Source: Anaerolineales bacterium UBA6055 | GTDB taxonomy: Bacteria > Chloroflexota > Anaerolineae > Aggregatilineales > Phototrophicaceae | Assembly: GCA_002428985.1 (NCBI GenBank) | Contig: DIYL01000002.1 | Location: 558,001 to 622,000, forward strand | DNA: 64,000 nucleotides | Reading direction: 5' to 3' | Shown: positions 8,581 through 17,194 of the stretch, piece after piece | Numbering within the stretch: the stretch's first letter is position 1 | How the letters are laid out: each line of letters begins with the position of its first letter | Notes under the pieces: generated by a model | Database searches by the model: none | The model's input: only the letters and a program-made list of their open reading frames with translations | What the model was told of the DNA's origin: nothing | Translations under genes and position numbers: made by a program

Positions 8581-9816
8581 ATGAACCTCAAAATAGATGG
8601 CAAACGTCTCCTCAAAGATTTTGAAGAATTAGCAGAAATTGGTGCAACCATAGGTGGTGGTGTAACCCGCTTGGCATTATCAAATGATGATATGGCCGCG
8701 CGCGCATGGTTTGCAGACCGTATAGAAGAAGCTGGATTGTGGGTCAAAGATGACGAAGTTGGCAATTTGAGTGGCGTATTGTCATGTGATAATCCAGAAG
8801 CCAAAACACTGATGGTCGGCTCGCATTTAGATACCGTGCCTAATGGCGGGCGTTATGATGGTGCAGTTGGTGTTCTAAGTGGTTTGGAGTGTGTTCGTAC
8901 AATCCAAGAAGCGGGCATCAAACTTAACTGTAATCTGGAAGTGATCAACTTCACGGACGAAGAAGGCACATGGAAATCACTTTTAGGGGCATATGGATTA
9001 ATCGGCAAATTGACCTCTGAAGACATTAACGATTCGTTGCAGGATAATGGTGCGTTTCGCGCGGCACTTTATCGGGCTGGTATTCTTCCACCAGAAATCC
9101 CAAGGGCAAAGCGCAATCCAGATGATATTCTTGGGTTTCTAGAAGTCCATATTGAGCAGAGTAACAAACTCCACAGCGCAGGTATGGACGTGGGACTCGT
9201 AACGAGTATTGTCGGACGTACCACCTTTAATGTGACATACTATGGTGAAGCCGCACATGCTGGCACCACCACAGCCGAAGAACGCCGTGACGCTTTACAA
9301 GGAGCCGCGGCGTTTATCATTTTGGTGCATACTGTCCTGAATCAGGAATTTGAAGATGGGGTTGTTAATTGTGGGCATGTAAATGTCCAACCCGATACAT
9401 TTAATGTCGTGCCATCACAGGCATCGTTGCATGTAGAATGCCGACATCCCGATACAGAAAAATTGCAACAGATGTCATCACGCGTCGTGCGATTAGCCCA
9501 AGACTGTGCTAAAGATTATCGGTTGTCGGTCGGGATTGACCGTGTGTTACACCGTGAAGCCGAACAGATGTCACAAGCGTTACTAGATGAATTTAGGTCA
9601 GCCTGTGATGCTGAGGATGCAAAGCATATGCCGATTATCAGCTATGCCGGACACGATGCCCAAATTATGAATCAAATTACCCCATCCGCGATGATCTTCC
9701 TACCGTCAGTCAATGGGGTTAGCCACAATCCAAAAGAATTTACTGAGTGGCATCATGTAGAGACTGGGGCAAATGTGCTTCTTCGCACAATGTTACAGAT
9801 CGCCGATGCGGATTAA
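8581..9816 (+). CDS. M20 family Zn-dependent amidase (hydantoinase/carbamoylase type)
   Basis: A cytosolic binuclear zinc amidohydrolase that cleaves N-carbamoyl-L-amino acids, allantoate or similar ureido compounds; the exact substrate cannot be read. Metal-site motifs are in order: GSHLDTV, the Asp of GGRYDGAVGV, TDEEG, EVHIEQ and the late SHNPKEF. The EVHIEQ and GHDAQIM stretches place it in the carbamoylase/allantoate amidohydrolase branch. The length of 411 aa is normal. Start: family members begin about here (MNLKIDGKRLL), but the Shine-Dalgarno fit is poor. A TTG five codons upstream at 8566 has AAGG ten bases before it and is possible. Confidence 0.88.
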   Translation: MNLKIDGKRLLKDFEELAEIGATIGGGVTRLALSNDDMAARAWFADRIEEAGLWVKDDEVGNLSGVLSCDNPEAKTLMVGSHLDTVPNGGRYDGAVGVLSGLECVRTIQEAGIKLNCNLEVINFTDEEGTWKSLLGAYGLIGKLTSEDINDSLQDNGAFRAALYRAGILPPEIPRAKRNPDDILGFLEVHIEQSNKLHSAGMDVGLVTSIVGRTTFNVTYYGEAAHAGTTTAEERRDALQGAAAFIILVHTVLNQEFEDGVVNCGHVNVQPDTFNVVPSQASLHVECRHPDTEKLQQMSSRVVRLAQDCAKDYRLSVGIDRVLHREAEQMSQALLDEFRSACDAEDAKHMPIISYAGHDAQIMNQITPSAMIFLPSVNGVSHNPKEFTEWHHVETGANVLLRTMLQIADAD

Positions 9817-9918
9817 GATTTACTAAGATGCTTTCCAGTGGATTCGATTTTGACATGGGGTATACTTTATACTGTTAATAGACTAAGCAATACAAAAAAG
9901 CATAATTAGGAGACTATT

Positions 9919-10563
9919 ATGGGTTTCTTGAATCGTCGTGAACAAGAAAAAGAAATGCGAGCGCAAGGACGCTTGCCAGATGGGCAGTCTTTGACTGAAA
10001 AATTTCCTGTATTAACCTACGGGCCTGTTCCTAAATTTGACCCCAACACATGGGATTTGCGCGTGTTTGGTGAAGTTGAAACACCAGCGGGGCAAGATTA
10101 TATCAAGTGGACATGGGACGAACTCTTAGAATTGCCAACCCAAACTATCACAACAGATATTCACTGTGTGACCCGTTGGAGCAAATTCGATACCACATGG
10201 GAAGGTGTCATGTTCCGCGATTTTGTCAAATTGTTTAATCTGACATCCGAAGCACGATATGTCATCGCCCACTGCGATTATGGGTATACAACCAATTTGC
10301 CAATTGAGACGATGATGGATGATGATGTCATGTTGGCATATAAATACGAAGATAAATGGCTTAAAGACCCCGATATGATGGAACACGGCGGGCCAGTGCG
10401 CACACTTGTCCCTAAACGCTATTTCTGGAAGAGTGCTAAATTCCTCCGGGCCTTAGAATTTAGTCCCGTCGATAAACCCGGTTTCTGGGAACAAGGCGGC
10501 TATCATAATGACGGAGATCCATTCAAAGAAGAACGTTATTCAAAACGTCGTGGATTCTTCTAA
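9919..10563 (+). CDS. Sulfite oxidase-like molybdopterin oxidoreductase
   Basis: A 214-aa protein of the sulfite oxidase/YedY molybdopterin fold. C83 in TDIHCVTRWSK is the expected molybdenum ligand, followed by the conserved WEGV-F stretch and, near the end, RYFWKSAKFLRALEF. Unlike YedY (MsrP) it has no Tat signal, so it should act in the cytoplasm. The substrate is unknown. TAGGAG precedes the ATG by seven bases. A TTGACA at 9850-9855 and a small GTATA/TATAC dyad at 9860-9872 lie upstream and may be the promoter, but the -10 box is unclear. No molybdenum-cofactor genes are in the window. Confidence 0.88.
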   Translation: MGFLNRREQEKEMRAQGRLPDGQSLTEKFPVLTYGPVPKFDPNTWDLRVFGEVETPAGQDYIKWTWDELLELPTQTITTDIHCVTRWSKFDTTWEGVMFRDFVKLFNLTSEARYVIAHCDYGYTTNLPIETMMDDDVMLAYKYEDKWLKDPDMMEHGGPVRTLVPKRYFWKSAKFLRALEFSPVDKPGFWEQGGYHNDGDPFKEERYSKRRGFF

Positions 10564-10590
10564 ATCGGCGACTCTAACATGATACAGATG

Positions 10591-10612
10591 GGGAGAGGCG
10601 TTACGCTCTCCC
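10591..10612 (+). terminator. GC-rich hairpin after the sulfite oxidase-like gene
   Basis: GGGAGAGGCG pairs with CGCTCTCCC with one bulged base and a three-base loop. There is no T-run after it. A second, weaker hairpin (CCTCTC with GAGAGG) follows at about 10619. They separate convergent genes. Confidence 0.5.
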
Positions 10613-10716
10613 TCAATTCCTCTCACTAATGGAGAGGAGCTTTAAGTTTACTCTGCCGTCACATAAATTTTGACAAAGAATAAGAATAACGGGCGTGCTG
10701 TTTTATCACTCTTTCG

Positions 10717-11343
10717 TTACTCGATCATTAAATTGTCCATCGCCCACGGCTTAAAATTTTCGTATGTCGTATAAGGGTATGTAGTCCCATTTTTAGCATC
10801 AAATGTTGCTTTTACCGATTGGCTGTCATCGATGAGTAACGTATTGGAATAATCCCCGCCATTGCCAAGTCGTTCCAGTGCAATATCAAATAACTCGCCC
10901 TCGCGATCTTGTTTTAGGATACCGTAGTCTGCGGAGTTTATGATCACTGGGAACGTATCATTCAACCTTGGTACAGTCATCTCGTTGAAGACATCCATAT
11001 TATTCGTAACAATCGCGATTGAAATACCGCGCTGTTTTAATTGGTTGGCAAGCTTAATTAGCTGTTGATGGATTTGCATCACCTTGACACTATCTCTAAA
11101 AATCTCGGATAGGCGATCAAAATTGATGCCTGTTTGCTGGCTGATATACCGATTGACTTGATCCATGGTGAGTTCATTCCTCATCCACCGATCTGGAATA
11201 TCACTACTGCCGAAAATATGTGACTGTATAAATGTCCATGTCTCAGGGTGTTCGGTCAAAAGCCTCGATTCTTGAGAATTTACATAAAATCGATCCTTTG
11301 ACAAAACACCATCAAAATCAAACAGGACTGTTTTGAATGTCAT
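10717..11343 (-). CDS. HAD-superfamily hydrolase
   Basis: A 208-aa cytosolic phosphatase-like protein. Motif I is FDFDGVLS with D9 (nucleophile) and D11. Motif II is the Thr of AIVTNNMD and motif IV the acidic pair in LLIDDSQS. A helical cap sits between motifs I and II (about residues 15-95). The beta-phosphoglucomutase/phosphatase class is likely; the substrate is unknown. It starts 39 bases after the halogenase stop, with AAGG upstream of the ATG, so the two genes form a minus-strand operon. A role in the same pathway as the halogenase is inference only. Confidence 0.85.
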   Translation of the reverse strand: MTFKTVLFDFDGVLSKDRFYVNSQESRLLTEHPETWTFIQSHIFGSSDIPDRWMRNELTMDQVNRYISQQTGINFDRLSEIFRDSVKVMQIHQQLIKLANQLKQRGISIAIVTNNMDVFNEMTVPRLNDTFPVIINSADYGILKQDREGELFDIALERLGNGGDYSNTLLIDDSQSVKATFDAKNGTTYPYTTYENFKPWAMDNLMIE

Positions 11344-11382
11344 ATCAACAGCCTTCTAAACTTATCTGTTATCCCGAAATGT

Positions 11383-13068
11383 TTATCTGCGTCGATAGCC
11401 TGAAGAAATCTGCGCATAACGCAGTTTTTCAGTAACCATTCCCGTCAGTACATCAAGCATATTGGCATCGCCAAAGAAGTGACGACGATAATCGCCTGTG
11501 CGCAGGAAACCATTTTTAGGATGCAATAAGCTCAGACGCAACTTGGTACGCGGTAGCGTCACTGCGCCATCCAATATCGCCCGAAACGGGTCAGGAATCC
11601 AAGATAAATCACGTAACATCTGCTCACATTGTTTGGCAACAGCTAACACTGCTTCCTCATCCTCAAGGTCAACGTTTTCTACCAACTTATCAATCTTGCT
11701 GACAACCTCAAAATATTCAGGGAAGCCGCCACCGGACATTTGCAGGCGGGTTAACTCATCATAATAGGCGTCGCGGTCATGCTCTAATTGGGAGCGCATA
11801 CTCGTCAACTTGACCAATTCAGTATATGCGCCTAATAACCAGACAACTGCATATACCTGCCAGAGTTTAGGATATTTAAAGGCACGATAGGAGTTTGCAA
11901 CCAATCGGTCATTCATATTGACATAATTTTGTGTGACAGTTTCTAATGGTTTAAAGGCCTCTGCCGATAAATCACCTGTATGTTTCGATTTGAGGAGCAA
12001 ATGTGCCAACATCGAAACAGCTGTCAGCGAATTATATAAGCCCTTGGAATATAACGGATCTACGAAACCTGCTGCATGTCCCAATAATGCCCAACGATCA
12101 CCAACAACTTGCTTGCTGGTATATTGTATTCGCCCTGTCCGCACCCATTGTCGAACAGCTTTTGCGTTGGCAAATTGTTTTGCCATTGCAGGGAACTTAT
12201 CAAGAAACGCGAAAAACTCTTCTTCGGGTGATATATCTGCTTGCATAGGATATTGGCGAGGGTCAAGTAACAATCCAACACTGACCACATTATTGGTTGA
12301 TTGTGCATGATTGTTAAACGGAATCACCCATAACCACCCACCATCAAAAATGTGATGCAATGTACCTTCTGCCAGTGAAAATGGGAGTTTATAGTCCGAT
12401 TGTGACTCGCCGACATTGTGGAAACTGGGCACATCAATCATATGTGTGAAAATCGCACGAGATTGGGTTTGTTGTGTCTGCGCCCTTAGATCGAATTTCT
12501 GCGCGATAAGCGAGCGAAAGCCGCTAGCATCCACGACATAATCGGCTTCGAATCTCTCGTCTTTATTTGTGCAAATCGATACGCCATCAGGGAGAATATC
12601 AATATCACGGACGGGTGTATTTTGATGCACCACAGCCCCATACTTAATAGCAGTTGCGACCATCAACGCATCACTATCTTGCCGAAATATATGTAACTCA
12701 TGTCCATAGGGTTGTTTAGGAATGATCGCTTGTAATGTATGCGATGTGTTATGCGATTCTTCGCCTAGTGTATGTTGCAGGTAGCTAAAATGACGTTTGA
12801 CCCCATGGGATGTCCCAATATAGCCTGTAAAATCTTCGGAGCTATAATACGCAAGTTCGGGGACATCGTAAAATTCCGCCAGTGTTCGCATGGTTTCTGA
12901 GGTTTCTAAAATCATTGATTCGCCGATTGTAAAACGTGGGTGTTCTTTCGCCTCGAACACAACAACTTCGAAATCGTGTCGTGCCAAAATGCTTGCTAAC
13001 GTCGTCCCTGCAAAACCAGAGCCAATAATTGCAACATCATATTTACACTTGTTTTGTTTCATGACCAT
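11383..13068 (-). CDS. Flavin-dependent halogenase-like protein
   Basis: About 560 aa with an N-terminal FAD-binding GSGFAGTTLA. Marks of flavin-dependent halogenases are present: RFTIGES near residue 50, a Lys near residue 92 (VKRHFSY) in the position of the catalytic lysine, a WLWVIP that fits the WxWxIP signature near residue 246, and FVDPLYSKG near 336 that fits the FxxPxxSxG motif. Together these separate it from ordinary flavin monooxygenases. It should use FADH2, oxygen and halide to halogenate an electron-rich ring; the substrate is unknown, and no NRPS or PKS is nearby. A flavin reductase would have to come from elsewhere. Starts: ATG at 13068 or 13062; GGTAG upstream favours the first. 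Confidence 0.8.
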   Translation of the reverse strand: MVMKQNKCKYDVAIIGSGFAGTTLASILARHDFEVVVFEAKEHPRFTIGESMILETSETMRTLAEFYDVPELAYYSSEDFTGYIGTSHGVKRHFSYLQHTLGEESHNTSHTLQAIIPKQPYGHELHIFRQDSDALMVATAIKYGAVVHQNTPVRDIDILPDGVSICTNKDERFEADYVVDASGFRSLIAQKFDLRAQTQQTQSRAIFTHMIDVPSFHNVGESQSDYKLPFSLAEGTLHHIFDGGWLWVIPFNNHAQSTNNVVSVGLLLDPRQYPMQADISPEEEFFAFLDKFPAMAKQFANAKAVRQWVRTGRIQYTSKQVVGDRWALLGHAAGFVDPLYSKGLYNSLTAVSMLAHLLLKSKHTGDLSAEAFKPLETVTQNYVNMNDRLVANSYRAFKYPKLWQVYAVVWLLGAYTELVKLTSMRSQLEHDRDAYYDELTRLQMSGGGFPEYFEVVSKIDKLVENVDLEDEEAVLAVAKQCEQMLRDLSWIPDPFRAILDGAVTLPRTKLRLSLLHPKNGFLRTGDYRRHFFGDANMLDVLTGMVTEKLRYAQISSGYRRR

Positions 13069-13292
13069 CAAAAAGCTACCTTAATTACAATAATACACGT
13101 GTTGATTGATTATTTTATAACCAACCACTCATAATTGATATTACGAGTCTGTCATGATTAAGGTTTCACAAGACATATTTCAGAGTGAAAATTATTTGTG
13201 AAACAGGGTACAATAGGAACATATGACATTATAGAAATCACTACTTGATGTCAGATTCTGTTAGTAATCGCAGAGAGTAGGCAAATACCGCC

Positions 13293-13901
13293 ATGTTGGA
13301 TAAAACACTACGACAAGCCAAAGACAACATTGTTGAACCTTTTGTAATACGGTTAGGGGGTAGTTTTCATCCGATAACACTTACTGCAATTGGCACAGCC
13401 TTCGCAGTCTTTGCTGCATTATCTGCTTTTATGGGATTGTATATTGTTGGTTTAATTTTCTGGCTATTAAACCGTATTATGGATGGTCTAGACGGTGCAT
13501 ATGCTCGTGTCTGGAACAAGAAATCCGACTTAGGCGGTTATCTGGATACGATGAGTGATTTCCTCACTTACACGATCGTCCCGATTGGGTTTGCGTTGCA
13601 TAATCCAACGATGGAAGGACTCATGGCCGTTGCCTTTTTATTGGCTACGTTTTATATCAATGCTGCGGCATTTATGTACTTAGCAGCAATCTTAGAACGA
13701 CGCAATACAACCAAAGCAAATAGCTCGTTAACTACTTTGGCGATGCCGGTTGGTATCATCGAAGGTGGCGAGACAATTCTATTCTATTGTGTATTTTTTC
13801 TGCTACCGAACTTTTTTATTGCTCTATTTATCATATTGGGTTGTCTTGTGATTGCAACCACAGTGTCGCATCTTATTTGGGCAATTCGGAACCTCGATTA
13901 G
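13293..13901 (+). CDS. CDP-alcohol phosphatidyltransferase family membrane protein
   Basis: A 202-aa integral membrane enzyme. The family signature DGx2ARx8Gx3Dx3D is complete, starting at DGAYARVWNKKSDL and ending in LDTMSDF near residues 69-91. About five or six hydrophobic segments follow. It would transfer a phospho-alcohol group from a CDP-alcohol donor in phospholipid or polar-lipid synthesis. The particular headgroup cannot be read. The weak ribosome site (AGG about 11 bases before the ATG) leaves the start slightly open. It is transcribed alone, divergent from the halogenase operon. Confidence 0.88.
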   Translation: MLDKTLRQAKDNIVEPFVIRLGGSFHPITLTAIGTAFAVFAALSAFMGLYIVGLIFWLLNRIMDGLDGAYARVWNKKSDLGGYLDTMSDFLTYTIVPIGFALHNPTMEGLMAVAFLLATFYINAAAFMYLAAILERRNTTKANSSLTTLAMPVGIIEGGETILFYCVFFLLPNFFIALFIILGCLVIATTVSHLIWAIRNLD

Positions 13902-14151
13902 ATCGAGATCAAAAGGTAGTTATTTCTCCTACTAAACAGGCAGAAATATGAGTCGTGCCAATATAGAATTCTATCGATTTCAAGATTTTATTTTGGTTAA
14001 GACATATATATCACAAACACTCCCCAAGTCGCGGCCTAGCATTTAATTTTATATTAATCAATTATTTTCCGCTTTTAATATATCGATTGAGGATAAATGA
14101 TCATATTAGTGTAGAAATCGAAAAGAATCACTCACAAAAATTGGAGGATGT

Positions 14152-15000
14152 ATGCGAATTGGTTTGATTGCAGATACTCATATGCCACGCCGTTGGAAAA
14201 CATTACCTACAATAGTTTTTGACACATTCTCTACATGTGATCTTATTTTCCACGCTGGCGATGTGGGAGAGCTATGGGTATTAGATCAGTTGAGTCAATC
14301 AGCACCAGTTATTGGTGTGCATGGCAACGATGAAACTAGAGAAGCGGCTACAGCCCTACCGTTTGTGCAGACCATAGCTTGTGAAGGTCATCGCATTGTA
14401 TTGACACATTCACATTATCCTGATCGTGAGACTGAAATGAATCACCGTCAGGATGATTCATGGTACCCTAAGCTACAATATCGAGCTGATTTTGGAAAAT
14501 CCCGTGATGCAAAAATCGTTGTATCTGGGCATACCCATATTCCAATGCAAGTAGAGCATGATGGTGTTATGTTGATTAACCCAGGTGCAATTGCATCTGG
14601 AAGTGGCTGGACAAAACAGATAGTGCAAACAATCGCAGTAATGACTCTCTCTCAGAACAGCTTGCCCCATGTGCAGTTTATCGATATTAATAGTGGTGAA
14701 AACTATGTACCGAAAATAGAGTGGGATAAAGGATTTATGGCACAAGCCAATAAAACAAATGAAATCATTGTTTCAGATGATCTATTGACATTGCGCAATT
14801 GGTTTATGGAATCCGTATACCCACTGAATCCAACCTACTTTGAAAGCAGAATATTGCCTTTGTGCCATGAGGTGTGGGCAGGAAATCGTGCACAGCTTAG
14901 CTTAAAAGATGTTGTCGATGGATTGGCACTATCAACTTCCGCACCTACTAATGTAATTGAGGTATTATCTCAACACGAAAAAGTTGCACTCTATCTATGA
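14152..15000 (+). CDS. YfcE/MJ0936-type metallophosphoesterase with extra C-terminal domain
   Basis: Residues 1-165 are a compact calcineurin-like phosphodiesterase: IADTH, HAGDV, GNDE, THSH and GHTH provide the two-metal site. It probably acts on a small phosphodiester. Family members usually stop near here. This protein carries about 115 more residues (168-282) with a charged, helical look (EIIVSDDLLTLRNWFMES) that I do not recognise and that might control specificity. The ATG follows a very strong GGAGG. The gene ends two bases from the end of the convergent copper-protein gene. Confidence 0.85.
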   Translation: MRIGLIADTHMPRRWKTLPTIVFDTFSTCDLIFHAGDVGELWVLDQLSQSAPVIGVHGNDETREAATALPFVQTIACEGHRIVLTHSHYPDRETEMNHRQDDSWYPKLQYRADFGKSRDAKIVVSGHTHIPMQVEHDGVMLINPGAIASGSGWTKQIVQTIAVMTLSQNSLPHVQFIDINSGENYVPKIEWDKGFMAQANKTNEIIVSDDLLTLRNWFMESVYPLNPTYFESRILPLCHEVWAGNRAQLSLKDVVDGLALSTSAPTNVIEVLSQHEKVALYL

Positions 15001-15002
15001 TT

Positions 15003-16427
15003 TTATTGCCCCGGAACGAGTGCTGTCAGTGTAGCAAAGCACATCTCATCTTCTGTGCCTTCACCCCAAACCACATAACGCGGATTTTCTGATAATGTGT
15101 TGTCCCAACTGCATGTTATACGAACAACATCACCGCGGTTGATTTGGAACGGCTCGACAAATTGATAGCGATCTTGCCAGTGGAAATCCCAAATCGGGAT
15201 GTCTAACAACATCACAGAATCATCACTATCCGGATTTACTTCTAGATGAAAACTACGGCCGAGTTCGTGCATATGACCAAACACACCATAAAGTGTCAGG
15301 GGTATCGGCGCTGTTGTATCACACGACCCGATTGCGTGCTCACCTGTATTTTCAGCATAATCATTAAGTGTTTGATCACAACCACGGAGCAAACTATCAG
15401 GGAAATAGCGCAACCCATCGCCATATAAATTATCAATCCGAGTTAATGCATTCACACGGTCGCATTCAGGTCCGTCGATGTCAGATGGACAGGGAATCTC
15501 GACGGGTGCGGTTAATTGTATGGTCATCAATTCTCTGACAGGTTCATCAGCAAATTGTAGTTTAACCATAGTACTGTCAGGTTGACGAGTAATCGCTAGG
15601 TTGTAGTGCATTTGAATAATCAGAAAATCGCCATCTTCGATTTTATAGCCCGTATCCTCTGGAAACGCCACCGGAAGTGTCCCCGGTGTCCATGTCCCGA
15701 TCATTTCATCATCACCAACAGACAAGCCAACCCCGCCATAACATGACCATCCGGGACGACCATCTTCACCATTTCGACGTTCAACGCCTCGCAATGCCGT
15801 CTCGTTTACTTTATAGATAATGCCATGATGTGCCATTTCCATCACATCAGGTAGGAATTCGTAGGCGACTAAATACTGCGGTTCGTCTAGTTCCATCTGA
15901 AATGCAAAACAACGATAATCATCTTGTACAGTTTCATCGGGTTCATATGGTTCCTCAGACTGTAAAATCATATCTTCGCGCACCTCAATCATTGCAAAGC
16001 GATCAGCAGGAGACGTGTAATCAGCAGGATCCCCTTCTGGTGCAAAATCATCTGACCACGCCATTAATGTCGCAATTTCACTATCCGTCAAACTACGATC
16101 ATGTTGCATTGGCAAAGACAAGTCAGAAGGCATCCACGGTGGCATATACCCGATCGATACATTAAACGCAATATCACTTGCCCCATTTACAGCCGATTCA
16201 AGTGTATCTAACGGAATATCGCCAGCAATCTGCCCCTCGCTATGACAAGCCGTGCAATGTAATTCTAGAATCGGTTTGACATGCTCATAATAGGTCGGAT
16301 ATTCAGGAACAACTGCCTCACTCACGTCTACTTCATCATGATGGTCAGCTGGATCACCATCATCATGTGCCCATACGCTTGTGACACTCAATATAATAAC
16401 AAATACACTCAAGATAATTTTTGGCAT
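15003..16427 (-). CDS. Secreted cytochrome c / PHM-like copper monooxygenase fusion
   Basis: A Sec signal peptide (residues 1-20, cleaved after VWA) is followed by a His/Asp-rich linker and one heme c site C58-T-A-C61-H62 in a short cytochrome domain. Residues 165-470 match the two-part copper monooxygenase fold of peptidylglycine hydroxylase and dopamine hydroxylase. Ligand candidates are H200/H201 and H274 for the first copper, and H385, H387 (HMHELG) and M462 (EDEMC) for the second. Paired cysteines and CSWDN agree. It should hydroxylate or oxidise an organic substrate outside the membrane, with the heme possibly feeding electrons; this is inference. The substrate is unknown. Confidence 0.82.
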   Translation of the reverse strand: MPKIILSVFVIILSVTSVWAHDDGDPADHHDEVDVSEAVVPEYPTYYEHVKPILELHCTACHSEGQIAGDIPLDTLESAVNGASDIAFNVSIGYMPPWMPSDLSLPMQHDRSLTDSEIATLMAWSDDFAPEGDPADYTSPADRFAMIEVREDMILQSEEPYEPDETVQDDYRCFAFQMELDEPQYLVAYEFLPDVMEMAHHGIIYKVNETALRGVERRNGEDGRPGWSCYGGVGLSVGDDEMIGTWTPGTLPVAFPEDTGYKIEDGDFLIIQMHYNLAITRQPDSTMVKLQFADEPVRELMTIQLTAPVEIPCPSDIDGPECDRVNALTRIDNLYGDGLRYFPDSLLRGCDQTLNDYAENTGEHAIGSCDTTAPIPLTLYGVFGHMHELGRSFHLEVNPDSDDSVMLLDIPIWDFHWQDRYQFVEPFQINRGDVVRITCSWDNTLSENPRYVVWGEGTEDEMCFATLTALVPGQ

Positions 16428-16525
16428 CTTTGATTTCCACTATTTTATAATCACTCTCCTATTGTACGGGATTTATAAAATGCTGTTACACGCAAAATAT
16501 TAAATTTACATTTGAGGAAGAATTC

Positions 16526-16553
16526 GTAGAGGCACGATTCATCATGCCCCTAC
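16526..16553. repeat. Imperfect copy of the 28-bp GTAGGGGC palindromic repeat
   Basis: The left arm is GTAGAGGCACGATT and the right arm CATCATGCCCCTAC. The right arm is identical to the right arm of the perfect copy at 4643-4670. The left arm has three changes. Both copies are intergenic, near the 3' ends of minus-strand genes. Confidence 0.7.
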
Positions 16554-16607
16554 AAACGACGACTATTCTGTTTCCGTATCATTTAAGAAACGATACACCC
16601 ATGTAGA

Positions 16608-17078
16608 TTAGATTTTTTCTACAGGGTATTGAATCTCAGTCATCCATGTTTTGGGATCATTCATCACATCGAACGCGAGATAGACATCACGAACAGCACC
16701 ACTTGGACGATATCCATTTTCTGCCATCCATTGCTGGATCGCTCCATGGGCCTCGTGAACAGTTTCATATCCTCCATAGTGAATGGTGTAAGCGACCATC
16801 TGGACAGCAGGTAGCTCGTATTGTTTGATGTCTTCAGACTCCGGTAAGGTCGCACTTACGGGAATCGCGGCTTCAATCGCTAAATCAGTCTGTCCGGGAA
16901 TGCCATGATAGAGTGCGATGTCATATCCGGCATATCCAGCATCATTATCCGTTACGACCTGACGCACATCGCGGAATGCTTGGATGTTCGCTTCACTTGA
17001 GTCCTCATAACTTGCGACGGGTACAGTTTTACTGATGACAGGAATCGCGGCGAGTGATTTTGTATTTACGTTGTACAT
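16608..17078 (-). CDS. GyrI-like small-molecule-binding protein
   Basis: A stand-alone GyrI-like/effector-binding domain of 156 aa, with typical YELPAVQMVAYTIHYGGYETVHEAH in the middle and a C-terminal TEIQYPV strand. Such domains bind amphipathic small molecules, and stand-alone forms have been proposed to sequester or hydrolyse them. The start is set at 17078: an ATG five codons earlier itself contains the AGGAG that serves this start, seven bases away. It is divergent from a WYL regulator, with an inverted repeat between them, so joint control is likely. Confidence 0.85.
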   Translation of the reverse strand: MYNVNTKSLAAIPVISKTVPVASYEDSSEANIQAFRDVRQVVTDNDAGYAGYDIALYHGIPGQTDLAIEAAIPVSATLPESEDIKQYELPAVQMVAYTIHYGGYETVHEAHGAIQQWMAENGYRPSGAVRDVYLAFDVMNDPKTWMTEIQYPVEKI

Positions 17079-17129
17079 TGTATAACTCCTCATTTGTTAT
17101 GTTCTTTACTATCATCAGTGTCTCAGGTG

Positions 17130-17152
17130 AATATGACATCTTGTGTCATATT
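17130..17152. promoter_or_regulatory. Inverted repeat in GyrI-like/WYL divergent promoter
   Basis: AATATGACA and TGTCATATT form a perfect nine-base inverted repeat around a five-base spacer. It lies 43 bases before the WYL gene start and 52 bases before the GyrI-like start. It is the natural candidate operator for the WYL regulator beside it. Confidence 0.6.
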
Positions 17153-17194
17153 GTTCAGATAGAATTTTAGAAACAGATGAAAAAGGATTTTACG

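Noticed and set aside
9850..9872. Promoter TTGACA with dyad before the sulfite oxidase-like gene
   Set aside because: The -35 box is perfect but no -10 box lies at the right distance, so I mention it only within the gene entry.
13963..13974. 12-bp palindrome ATAGAATTCTAT
   Set aside because: It is short and AT-rich in an AT-rich spacer, so chance is a good explanation; no second copy seen.
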